Shown: positions 1 to 6,020, numbered from the stretch's first letter. The stretch: DNA of 7,169 nt from Paracoccaceae bacterium (GCA_030625695.1 DAOUQK010000193.1:1-7169); one strand, 5' to 3'. A program made the numbers and translations. The notes: generated from the sequence alone by a model not told the origin.

Positions 1-586
1 TCGGTGCCAAATATTGGCCGTGCCTGGCTCGCAACACCAACATTCGATATTTTGAGAAAATCATTTTTGCGCGCGTTTCGGCCGCGACAGCGTCTTTTTG
101 AAACGGATTATGCTGATTATCCTCGTCCCCATAGACCAAGAACGTTGGAAGATTCGTAACGATTTCGGGTAACGAGCAATTGATGATGCAAAGGTGTCCG
201 ACGCTTATGCCGGCCTCTCGAAGCCTATTGCTAAGTTGCATAGCCATTCCACCGCCCTGGCAACTTGTGCCTATGTCAAAATGGGCACCGGAAAATCGCT
301 TTCTGAGTTCACCAAGCAGATATTCCGTCAGGATATTTCTGACGTCTGTCGGGTCGTTGTCCGGCTGAACAAGCAAGTGTGAAGACCGGGAAAAGATCAA
401 GGGTTGGTCATCTCCCAGGGCTCTTGCAAATCGCACCGGTTCTTTTGCGGCGTTGAATATCCACAACAGCGGCGGTCGAGTTCCACCCTCATTCAGGATT
501 CTGAGCATTCCAAGATCATCTAGCGGTCGGCCATGCCAAGATGACATCAGTTTTTGCTGGGCAAGGGTGGGATCCAAGCTGGACAT
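1..586 (-). CDS. Alpha/beta-hydrolase, thioesterase-like, Cys nucleophile (partial, C-terminus cut by window start)
   Basis: This minus-strand frame stays open from a stop at 602-604 to the window edge, giving 195 residues. The only usable start is ATG at 584-586; AGGAG lies 12 bases upstream and GAGA is closer. The protein resembles stand-alone thioesterase-type alpha/beta hydrolases, which release or transfer acyl groups. Visible landmarks in order are GGTRPPLLWIFN (about residues 34-45, first core strand), GDDQPL (58-63), the nucleophile elbow GTSCQGG (106-112) with C109 where most hydrolases have Ser, VYGDEDNQHNPF (151-162) supplying a candidate acid (D154 or nearby), and RHGQY (188-192) with H189 as candidate catalytic His. 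From memory, related proteins carry a GGNCQ elbow and a final HGEY-like motif, so probably only a few dozen residues are missing. It is divergent from the small-peptide and oxygenase genes across 70 bp and shares their low GC. Its substrate is unknown; acyltransferase activity is an alternative to hydrolysis. Confidence 0.82.
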   Translation of the reverse strand, partial: MSSLDPTLAQQKLMSSWHGRPLDDLGMLRILNEGGTRPPLLWIFNAAKEPVRFARALGDDQPLIFSRSSHLLVQPDNDPTDVRNILTEYLLGELRKRFSGAHFDIGTSCQGGGMAMQLSNRLREAGISVGHLCIINCSLPEIVTNLPTFLVYGDEDNQHNPFQKDAVAAETRAKMIFSKYRMLVLRARHGQYLAP

Positions 587-656
587 TAAAGATCTCGGCT
601 CCTAGACTGAAAGATGATACACTGGATCATTGCCAATTCTTATCAAGGGGAATGAA
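587..656. promoter_or_regulatory. Divergent intergenic region between hydrolase and micro-ORF
   Basis: This 70-bp gap separates two outward-facing genes, so it should hold at least one promoter, although I cannot assign clear -35/-10 boxes. It contains a short inverted repeat, ATGAT at 614-618 and ATCAT at 626-630 with a 7-base spacer, roughly centred in the gap and a possible operator. The right end holds AGGGGA at 646-651, five bases before the ATG at 657, a good Shine-Dalgarno sequence. Shared regulation of both sides is inferred from geometry alone. Confidence 0.4.
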
Positions 657-767
657 ATGAAAATCAACGTCTCAAAGCTGCTTTTGCTTAAAGGTTCAGC
701 GGCCGCAAGCTCCGCAAAAATCGGCGTACCTGAGCCAGTTGCACCGCAGTCCAGTTCGGCGAACTAA
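657..767 (+). CDS. 36-residue micro-ORF; candidate small or precursor peptide
   Basis: A short frame starts at ATG 657-659 behind AGGGGA with 5-base spacing, one of the better ribosome binding sites in the window, and ends at TAA 765-767. An out-of-frame ATG at 652 stops after two codons, so 657 is the likely start. The peptide begins MKINVSKLLLLKG (leucine-rich and basic), continues through a Ala/Ser-rich middle (residues 14-20), then KIGVPEPVAP (21-30) with three prolines, and ends QSSSAN. It has no cysteine and no clear signal-peptidase site, so it does not look like a normal secreted protein. It lies upstream of a prolyl-4-hydroxylase-type oxygenase and divergent from a thioesterase-like hydrolase. 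A role as leader plus modifiable proline-bearing core is inference; a leader ORF, toxin-like peptide or decay product are alternatives. I do not recognise the sequence. Confidence 0.5.
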   Translation: MKINVSKLLLLKGSAAASSAKIGVPEPVAPQSSSAN

Positions 768-866
768 AGACTGCTTGGCAGTGCCAAAGCCACGTTTCCT
801 CATCAAGAGACAGCGGCAGAGCATTCGAAGGCCATATGTTATTGATTGGTTTTTAGCTCTCAAGGG

Positions 867-992
867 GTGCGTTCACTTGCGAAAGTATGCAGCCCTGAAA
901 CCTCGAAGGCATTTCAGGCAAGTGTAACTGCCGGTATTATTCTCGGCCTTTGTCGGCTTGTGACAAGGGAAATGGGTGTCGTGAAATCGTGA
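867..992 (+). CDS. Doubtful 41-codon ORF overlapping the oxygenase start (GTGA)
   Basis: In the same frame as the micro-ORF at 657, an open stretch after a TGA at 843-845 can start at GTG 867 (or TTG 846) and runs to TGA 990-992. Its stop overlaps a GTG at 989-991 that is in frame with the oxygenase, a GTGA arrangement typical of translational coupling. The predicted product is basic, with two cysteines and a small hydrophobic patch (SVTAGIILGL). There is no good ribosome binding site: AAGGG abuts the GTG. The frame from 657 to 992 carries only three stops (765, 843, 990), so this could be a real small gene, the worn remains of a longer one, or chance. I do not recognise it. Confidence 0.2.
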   Translation: MRSLAKVCSPETSKAFQASVTAGIILGLCRLVTREMGVVKS

Positions 993-1645
993 GACCGCCA
1001 GCGGAAACGTCCCTTCAAGAAATCCTTCGGGAGGCGCGGCTCTACAGCATCAATCCGCTTGTTGGATGTATCGATAACTTCGTATCGCAAATAACCATTG
1101 AAGAGATTGAGGGCGCGCTTGACTGTGTAGACCTCCAATCCGCATCTGTCGCTAGTTTGACTGGCGCAATCGTGTCGGAAAACAGGACGGCGGAAAACCT
1201 TAAGATAGTGCCTGGAACAATTCCTGCAGTTGACGACGTCCTTGACAAGATATCAGGGCTTTTCAAGCTAAAGTGCAGCCTTTGTGAATACCCTGAATTC
1301 ATCTCCTATCAAGAAGGCGGAGAGTTTAAGCTACATTTTGATGCGTCTTTGTCTGGCTCAATGCCCAGCCGCGAAACGGATACCAAGACCTCTAGTCAAA
1401 GAGTATTCACTGGAATGTTGTATCTGAATCAGGATTTCTCAGGAGGTACGACACGTTTCCCGCGACTGGGTATCGAGTTGCAGCCAAAGCGGGGAAGGCT
1501 GGTGTTTTGGCAAAACACCAAGCCAGGCACCGCCAAAGTGCACCCCTTCAGCATGCATCAAGGGTGCCCAGTGACGAAAGGAAACAAACGGATTATTACT
1601 TTTTGGTTTCGTGACAATCCCTGGGAACCTGTAAATACAGCATAG
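989..1645 (+). CDS. Prolyl-4-hydroxylase-like Fe(II)/2-oxoglutarate dioxygenase
   Basis: The product matches the P4H alpha-subunit catalytic fold, which hydroxylates proline or another residue in a peptide or protein using Fe(II), O2 and 2-oxoglutarate. Counted from GTG 989 (218 residues), INPLVGCIDNFVS at about 21-33 is the usual entry strand and SENRTAENLKI at 63-73 the conserved Ser/Arg/Thr segment. The HFD at 116-118 gives iron ligands H116 and D118; TGMLYLN and FSGGTTRFP (141-158) form the core; H190 in SMHQGCPVTKGNKR is the distal iron ligand; K200, ten residues on, fits the 2-oxoglutarate carboxylate binder. All catalytic residues are present, so the enzyme looks active. The start is uncertain: GTG 989 overlaps a preceding TGA, while TTG 950 (231 residues) is the only earlier candidate before the stop at 896-898; neither has a strong Shine-Dalgarno. 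It is convergent with the dehydrogenase gene. The substrate is unknown; the upstream proline-bearing peptide is a candidate. Confidence 0.88.
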   Translation: MRPPAETSLQEILREARLYSINPLVGCIDNFVSQITIEEIEGALDCVDLQSASVASLTGAIVSENRTAENLKIVPGTIPAVDDVLDKISGLFKLKCSLCEYPEFISYQEGGEFKLHFDASLSGSMPSRETDTKTSSQRVFTGMLYLNQDFSGGTTRFPRLGIELQPKRGRLVFWQNTKPGTAKVHPFSMHQGCPVTKGNKRIITFWFRDNPWEPVNTA

Positions 1646-1656
1646 AGGTGCCCCTC
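1645..1656. terminator. Weak hairpin between convergent genes
   Basis: The 16-bp gap between the oxygenase stop and the dehydrogenase stop contains GAGG (1645-1648), a 4-base loop and CCTC (1653-1656). The stem is only four base pairs and no long T run follows on either strand, so terminator function is weakly supported. Its placement between convergent stops is the main argument. Confidence 0.2.
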
Positions 1657-1661
1657 AACTT

Positions 1662-2705
1662 TCAAAAGGATGTGATCATAGTCATGCCCGTTTCACCAAA
1701 ATTGCCCATTTCCTCCAGGATTTTTGCGCCCCCGGCCAGGTCGACCCGGTTGGTGATGAGTCTTTCTGGTTGGACTTTCTTTGAAATCACCATCTCCATC
1801 ATGTCGGGAAATGTATGACCCGCCATTGCATGGCTTCCCAGAATTTCCAATTCGTGAGCAATAACCCGATCCATCGGGATTGGTGGGTTGTTTTCGCCAC
1901 CCAAAAGCAACCCGACTTGAATATGGCGGCCTTGACGGCGCAATGACAAAATTGAGTTTTGGCACGTTATCGGGCTGCCGAGCGCATCAACTGAAACGTG
2001 TACGCCGCCACCGGAAATGTCGTGTATCGCCTCGGGCACATTGGCGACCTTAAGGCCGTTCAATGTATAATCCGCACCGGCCTTCTTTGCCAAATCCAGT
2101 TTATCGTCATCGATATCGACGGCAATCACTCTTGCCCCCATGGCCTGTGCAATAGTAACGGCCGAAAGCCCGACACCGCCGCAAGCATGAATAGCAACCC
2201 ATTGGCCCGGTCTGACTTTGCCTTGCTGCACGATAACGCGAAACGCGGTTGTAAAGCGGCACCCCAGGCTTCCACCAACTTCGAAAGAAACGTCCTCCGG
2301 AAGTAAAACCAGGTTGGCATCTGCATAGGGAACCGCAACATATTCTGCGAATGCGCCCCAGCCGGTGAACCCGGGCTGGTACTGATCCGGGCAGATCTGG
2401 TGTTGACCGCCCAGGCAATATCCACAATGCCCACAGCCAGATACAACTGGCACAATGGCCCGCATACCGGGTTTCCAGCGTTTGACATCAGGCCCGACTG
2501 CTTCAATGATTCCAGAACACTCGTGGCCAGGTATATGCGGCAAAGACTTGATATCGGTATCGTGCCCCATCCAGGCATGCCAGTCACTTCGGCAAACACC
2601 GTTGGCAATGACCTTCATCACGACTCCATCTTTGGGTGGTGTCGGATCTGGCACCGTTTCAATCGTTATGGGGCCTTGGAACTCATGGAAAAGAGCTGCG
2701 CGCAT
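1662..2705 (-). CDS. Zinc-dependent medium-chain alcohol dehydrogenase
   Basis: This 347-residue protein has the usual length and layout of a zinc-dependent MDR dehydrogenase, oxidising an alcohol (or reducing an aldehyde) with NAD(P) in the cytoplasm. The N-terminal GroES-like domain carries catalytic zinc ligands C38 (in GVCRSDWH), H61 with E62 (PGHE) and probably C149 (LGCRFTTAFR). The structural zinc lobe is intact, with C91, C94, C97 and C105. The Rossmann domain shows ACGGVGLSA (174-182), and the second strand ends in acidic D197 (VIAVDID), which favours NAD over NADP. ATG 2705 is preceded by AAGGAT at about 10-base spacing in an AT-rich stretch. It is not obviously co-transcribed with neighbours: it converges on the oxygenase gene, and 248 bp separate it from the scaffold gene upstream. 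The exact substrate cannot be read from the sequence, so no symbol is given. Confidence 0.93.
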   Translation of the reverse strand: MRAALFHEFQGPITIETVPDPTPPKDGVVMKVIANGVCRSDWHAWMGHDTDIKSLPHIPGHECSGIIEAVGPDVKRWKPGMRAIVPVVSGCGHCGYCLGGQHQICPDQYQPGFTGWGAFAEYVAVPYADANLVLLPEDVSFEVGGSLGCRFTTAFRVIVQQGKVRPGQWVAIHACGGVGLSAVTIAQAMGARVIAVDIDDDKLDLAKKAGADYTLNGLKVANVPEAIHDISGGGVHVSVDALGSPITCQNSILSLRRQGRHIQVGLLLGGENNPPIPMDRVIAHELEILGSHAMAGHTFPDMMEMVISKKVQPERLITNRVDLAGGAKILEEMGNFGETGMTMITSF

Positions 2706-2953
2706 GGTTATTTCATCCTTAATTTATTTAGGTTGTGCCATTGGCTGCGGCCTTTCACTGGTCCGGACACAGCATGCGGTTGCCGCTGTATTGTCCAAAC
2801 TTCCGCATCCCTGAGCACTGTGATGTTCTAACACGGTATTGACAACCGCCAGGAACGTCACGCCCGCCGCCCGGCAAGGCGGTCAGGGTTGATCCGGCAA
2901 AGATCAGGGCCCGTCTCGGTGAGGAAGCAATGTGATGATCCGGGATGGAACAG
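2706..2953. other. Gene-free gap upstream of the dehydrogenase
   Basis: I see no supported gene in these 248 bases. The side next to the dehydrogenase start is AT-rich and carries its ribosome binding site, so a minus-strand promoter is likely, but I cannot place the boxes with confidence. Two short inverted repeats occur: CCGCC/GGCGG at 2867-2871 and 2878-2882, and TGATC/GATCA at 2890-2894 and 2902-2906. They lie downstream of the scaffold gene stop, but neither has a T tract. Confidence 0.4.
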
Positions 2954-3406
2954 TCAGGCGCAGTTGGATTGCGCGGCTTTCCCCATGGCTTCGGCTGTCG
3001 CCTCTAACGTCAGCAATATCGAAGCGTGACGGTTTTTGTATTCACGCGCTGGTATCAGCACTTCAAGCCCGTCAAAGGGTGCATCCGGAACCGGCCCGCC
3101 ATCTTTCAGCATCGTCTTAAGCTGATCACGCGCGGTTTCAATCTGCGCCCTGGTGGCACCGATCACAGCACTTGCCACAACCGACGCCGATGCCTGACCC
3201 AAGGCGCAGGCCTTAACGTCCTGGCCAAATCCGGTGATCACCCCGTCAATGACGTTTACGTCAACCGTCACGGTCGACCCGCACAGGGGGGAGCGGCGTT
3301 TGACCGTCGCATCGGGTTGCGCCAGCCGGTCCAACAAAGGGATATCGGCGGCCAGCGCCAGAATGCGGGCAGAGTAGAGTTTGATCAGATCGGTGTCGTT
3401 TGACAT
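2954..3406 (-). CDS. IscU/NifU-N-like iron-sulfur scaffold family protein, third Cys absent
   Basis: The 150-residue product resembles the IscU/SufU/NifU-N family, whose members assemble Fe-S clusters on three cysteines for transfer to apoproteins. C42 sits in SPLCGSTVTVDV, matching the first family cysteine, and C67 lies in KACALGQASASVVASA, matching the second. The third conserved Cys, normally in a (K/R)xHCS-like motif, is replaced: the sequence reads NRHASILLTLEA, with H127 kept and A128 in the cysteine position. The aspartate after the first CG is also replaced, by Ser. A lone C149 occurs near the C-terminus. The start at ATG 3406 is chosen because the family-like sequence begins there and GGAAA lies just upstream; an in-frame extension to 3520 would overlap the start of divergent hisI. 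It faces away from hisI across 79 bp. With these losses it may be a cluster carrier, an assembly accessory or a non-canonical scaffold. Confidence 0.82.
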   Translation of the reverse strand: MSNDTDLIKLYSARILALAADIPLLDRLAQPDATVKRRSPLCGSTVTVDVNVIDGVITGFGQDVKACALGQASASVVASAVIGATRAQIETARDQLKTMLKDGGPVPDAPFDGLEVLIPAREYKNRHASILLTLEATAEAMGKAAQSNCA

Positions 3407-3485
3407 GGGATTTCCGGGCTTTTCCTTTGGGGTCGCAGCCCCTACATAATCACCCAACTGCGGGATGCAAAAGGTTTTTAGCCAA

Positions 3486-3887
3486 ATGAGTGATGATAGC
3501 CCCGACAAGGCCCCCGACAAGGCTCCTTTTGACCCGGCCTCGCTAACCTATAACGACGCGGGCCTGATCCCGGCGATTGCCCAAGACGAGGCCACAGGCG
3601 AGGTTCTGATGATGGCCTGGATGAACGCGCAGGCCGTGGCGCGCACACTTGCCAGCGGGCGGGTGACCTATTGGTCGCGGTCGCGGGCGGCGTTCTGGGT
3701 TAAGGGCGAAACATCCGGCAATACGCAGGAACTGGTGGATTTCCGGCTGGATTGCGACCGTGATTGCCTGTTGGTCGTGGTGCGCCAATCCGGCCCGGCC
3801 TGTCACACCGGCGCGCGCAGTTGCTTTTACCGGGCGGTGCGGGACGGGGATGAGATGGCGTTGGAGGGGCCTGGATCGCAGATGTGA
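3486..3887 (+). CDS. hisI: Phosphoribosyl-AMP cyclohydrolase
   Basis: HisI opens the adenine ring of phosphoribosyl-AMP to give ProFAR, the third step of histidine biosynthesis, in the cytoplasm. The 133-residue protein is the monofunctional form, without a HisE (phosphoribosyl-ATP pyrophosphatase) domain. Family landmarks are GEVLMMAWMN (38-47), VTYWSRSR (60-67), WVKGETSGNTQ (71-81), the metal-binding DCDRDCLLV (89-97), and GPACHTGARSCFYR (103-116). D89, D91 and D93 fit the magnesium site, and C90, C106 and C113 the zinc site shared across subunits. ATG 3486 is preferred over the in-frame ATG 3465, because AAGG precedes 3486 at about 11 bases and nothing similar precedes 3465. The N-terminal tail before the domain contains a duplicated PDKA. 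It is divergent from the IscU-like gene and is not in a his operon within this window. Confidence 0.96.
   Translation: MSDDSPDKAPDKAPFDPASLTYNDAGLIPAIAQDEATGEVLMMAWMNAQAVARTLASGRVTYWSRSRAAFWVKGETSGNTQELVDFRLDCDRDCLLVVVRQSGPACHTGARSCFYRAVRDGDEMALEGPGSQM
3501..3524 (+). repeat. Two-copy 12-bp tandem repeat inside the hisI N-terminus
   Basis: Two adjacent 12-base units, CCCGACAAGGC followed by C and then T, encode PDKAPDKA near the HisI N-terminus, ahead of the catalytic domain. The second unit differs at the last base. It is an in-frame duplication that adds four residues to a region expected to be flexible, so it is probably harmless. Confidence 0.65.
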
Positions 3888-4003
3888 TCAGCGTGACCAT
3901 CTCCGCCGGAAACGTCTCTCACCTTGTGACCTTCTTCTTGGAGGCATGGGCGTCAGATGCGAATTGTCGACGATGTGGTCCTTAGCCTGCGAAATTTAAT
4001 GCA

Positions 4004-4067
4004 GGGGCGGGAAGGGGTAATAATCGCCCCGGAAATGACCGATTTTGTGTCATTTCCCACCGGAAAT
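4004..4067. promoter_or_regulatory. Nested repeats upstream of the H-NOX-like gene; candidate operator region
   Basis: The 262-bp gap 3888-4149 has no supported gene but contains a cluster of repeats. A perfect 9-bp inverted repeat pairs GGAAATGAC (4031-4039) with GTCATTTCC (4049-4057) across a 9-base spacer. A direct repeat CCGGAAAT occurs at 4029-4036 and 4060-4067, 31 bases apart, close to three helical turns. A separate 6-bp inverted repeat pairs GGGGCG (4004-4009) with CGCCCC (4025-4030). An AT-rich stretch (about 4067-4105) with promoter-like character lies between these and the gene. The arrangement suggests a dimeric regulator site, but the regulator is not identifiable. A hisI transcription terminator is an alternative for the first hairpin, though no T tract follows. 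Confidence 0.45.
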
Positions 4068-4149
4068 TTGTTAGACTTTTATCTGTAGGGGATTTGTTAA
4101 TACCCAAAGGTTGATGGTGCACCAGCAAGGCAACAAAGGCACCAACCCA

Positions 4150-4737
4150 ATGCATGGTCTGATCAACAGAGCAATCCAGACGTTTGTCTGCCAGACATAC
4201 GGCAATGATCTTTGGTACCGGGTGACCGAGGCCGCTGAACTTGGTTTTACCGAGTTTGAATCGATGCTGATCTATGAAGAAGACCTGACCCACAAGGTTC
4301 TGGATGCCTTATGCACCGATCTTGGGCGCCCACAGGCCGAAGTTCTTGAAGATCTGGGCACCTATCTTGTGTCCAACCCAACGGTCGAGGCGTTGCGCCG
4401 GTTGCTGCGGTTCGGTGGGGTGAACTATGTTGAATTCCTGCATTCGCTTGATGATCTGCCGGATCGTGCGCGACTGGCGGTGGATGATCTGGATATTCCC
4501 CGACTGGAATTACGCGAACAGATAGCCGGTCAGTTCAGCCTGACCTGCGGGCCGGGGTTGCCGGGCTTTGGTTGGGTGATGATGGGGGTGCTGCGGACCA
4601 TGGCGGATGATTACGGCGCGCTGGTGTTTCTGGAATACAGCGGCAAGCGTGACAATGACGAAGTTATTTCGATCACCCTGATCGAAACCGCCTTTTCCGA
4701 AGGGCGCAGTTTTGAATTGGGGGCGCGGACCGGATGA
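4150..4737 (+). CDS. H-NOX (HNOB)-domain protein lacking canonical heme-ligand motifs
   Basis: H-NOX proteins normally bind heme and sense NO, passing the signal to a partner such as a diguanylate cyclase. The 195-residue length and the start MHGLINRAIQTFV fit the family, and the fold can be followed through YGNDLWYRV (17-25), EEDLTHKVLDAL (43-54) and VNYVEFLHSLDDLPDRARL (91-109). Aligning FLHSLDDLP by eye with the family segment around the heme ligand places P104 where the proximal His should be. The YxSxR heme-propionate motif corresponds to LTCGP (131-135), so Tyr, Ser and Arg are all replaced. H98 and C133 are nearby but not in canonical positions. The start at 4150 is chosen because it matches the family N-terminus and AAAGG lies about 10 bases upstream; ATG 4114 or TTG 4111 would add a short tail. 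Its stop overlaps the next gene by ATGA, implying translational coupling. It may be a heme-free regulatory partner or use unusual ligation. Confidence 0.85.
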   Translation: MHGLINRAIQTFVCQTYGNDLWYRVTEAAELGFTEFESMLIYEEDLTHKVLDALCTDLGRPQAEVLEDLGTYLVSNPTVEALRRLLRFGGVNYVEFLHSLDDLPDRARLAVDDLDIPRLELREQIAGQFSLTCGPGLPGFGWVMMGVLRTMADDYGALVFLEYSGKRDNDEVISITLIETAFSEGRSFELGARTG

Positions 4738-5837
4738 GTGAGCGGTTTATTAAATGTACTGAGCTTGCTGATGTTCTGGATCTTCTGTGCCCAATGTATG
4801 TGTTGCTGGATGAAACCGGGCATATTTGCCGGGTCGGGCCGACCCTGCAAAAACTGCGGGCTGATCAGCCAATGAAAGGGCAACGGTTTCTGGAACTGTT
4901 TGAACTGAACCGCCCCAAGGCGGTCAGCAGTTTCGCCGGTTTGATGAAAACCTCAGGTGCCAAGTTGCATCTGCGGTTCCGGGACGAACCGCAAACCGGG
5001 CTTAAGGGCGCGCTTGTGTCTTTTCCGGGTGGCAATGGGGCAATTGTCAACCTGTCGTTTGGTATCTCGGTGATGGATGCGGTGCGCGACTATGCGCTGA
5101 ATTCGGCCGATTTTTCCGCCACGGACCTGACGATTGAGCTGTTGTATCTGGTCGAGGCCAAGTCCGCCGCGATGGAGGCATCGCGCACCTTGAACCTGCG
5201 ATTGCAGGGGATGATGATTGCCGCCGAAGAACAGGCCTACACCGACACGCTTACCGGGCTGAAAAATCGCCGCGCCCTTGACCATGTGTTGGGTCGGATG
5301 GTCACCAGCGGCAAGGCGTTTGCGTTGATGAACCTTGATCTGGATTATTTCAAGGCGGTCAATGATACAATGGGCCATGCCGCAGGGGATCATGTGTTGC
5401 AGCAAGCCGCAAGGATCATGGTCGAAGAAACCCGCGGCGACGACATTGTCGCGCGCGTCGGCGGTGACGAATTTGTACTGATTTTTGGCGAATTGACAGA
5501 TCGCAAGAACCTTCAGCGCATCGCCGGCCGGTTGATCGAATTGCTTCAGGAACCTATCCGCTTTGGCGACCAGACCTGCCGTATTTCCGCCAGTGCCGGG
5601 ACGGTCATCTGGTGTAACGAAGGTGAGCCCAAGGCCGCAGATTTGCTGCACGAAGCTGATTTGGCACTTTATGCCGCCAAACGCGCCGGGCGGGCCTGCC
5701 ACAAGTTCTATTGTTCCGAAATGCGTGTCGAAAATCAGGACAATTCCACAACACAAGCGCCCGCCGTCCCGGTCGTAGCATCCGGGGGATCAGTGTCTGA
5801 TCCAGATGAAACTGCCGCGCGGGCGACCGGAACCTGA
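4734..5837 (+). CDS. Diguanylate cyclase with HNOBA-like sensor domain
   Basis: The 367-residue protein should make the second messenger c-di-GMP from two GTP. Residues about 13-115 resemble the HNOBA domain, the PAS-like partner of H-NOX in guanylate cyclases and bacterial kinases (LLCPMYVLLDETGHICRVGP, then GQRFLELFELNRP). A helix at about 130-168 looks like a signalling coiled coil leading into the catalytic domain, which opens with YTDTLTGLKNRRAL (169-182). Catalytic features are LDLDYFKAVND (201-211, metal ligand D202), GHAAGDHVL (214-222) and an intact GGDEF at 243-247. The inhibitory I-site RGDD (234-237) lies five residues before GGDEF, so product inhibition is likely. The C-terminal tail after about 325 is Ser/Thr/Ala-rich and probably disordered. 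No membrane segment or EAL domain is seen, so it is cytoplasmic. Its start overlaps the H-NOX stop, so the two proteins very likely work together. Confidence 0.93.
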   Translation: MSERFIKCTELADVLDLLCPMYVLLDETGHICRVGPTLQKLRADQPMKGQRFLELFELNRPKAVSSFAGLMKTSGAKLHLRFRDEPQTGLKGALVSFPGGNGAIVNLSFGISVMDAVRDYALNSADFSATDLTIELLYLVEAKSAAMEASRTLNLRLQGMMIAAEEQAYTDTLTGLKNRRALDHVLGRMVTSGKAFALMNLDLDYFKAVNDTMGHAAGDHVLQQAARIMVEETRGDDIVARVGGDEFVLIFGELTDRKNLQRIAGRLIELLQEPIRFGDQTCRISASAGTVIWCNEGEPKAADLLHEADLALYAAKRAGRACHKFYCSEMRVENQDNSTTQAPAVPVVASGGSVSDPDETAARATGT

Positions 5838-6020
5838 GATTGTCGGCGCGATGACACTTGGACGCCCATTAAATTCCGCCTTTTCAGATAGTCGCGCCCT
5901 TTCCCGGCCCGCAACTCGGCTCTTGCGGCCTGTGCCACTCACAGATTAGGGTTAACCTGTTTGAAAAAGGGACATTTTCGTTCTCGCCTGAATGGCGGGG
6001 CAGGGTGCGACACAGGTTTT
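5838..6020. other. Gap before the membrane-anchored protein gene
   Basis: No gene is supported here. A perfect palindrome GGTTAACC lies at 5950-5957, 64 bases before the chosen start of the next gene, and could be part of a promoter or binding site. I see no hairpin with a T tract to end the cyclase operon. Confidence 0.35.

Noticed and set aside
180..382. Two short plus-strand frames over the hydrolase gene
   Set aside because: They overlap the minus-strand frame that carries coherent thioesterase motifs and have no recognisable content.
739..927. A 62-residue very basic plus-strand frame between the micro-ORF and the oxygenase
   Set aside because: It starts at TTG inside the micro-ORF without a ribosome binding site, and its Arg/Lys-rich composition looks like a frame-shifted reading of other sequence.
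2867..2882. CCGCC/GGCGG hairpin as a terminator for the scaffold gene
   Set aside because: The stem is only 5 bp with no T tract on either strand, so it is noted in the gap but not called a terminator.
3407..3520. N-terminal extension of the IscU-like protein to 3520
   Set aside because: The family-like sequence starts at 3406, and the extension would run into the start of divergent hisI with no matching domain.
4953..5756. A 267-residue minus-strand open frame antisense to the cyclase
   Set aside because: It lies wholly over a gene with clear GGDEF and HNOBA motifs; its own product has no recognisable domain and is a typical GC-rich antisense shadow.
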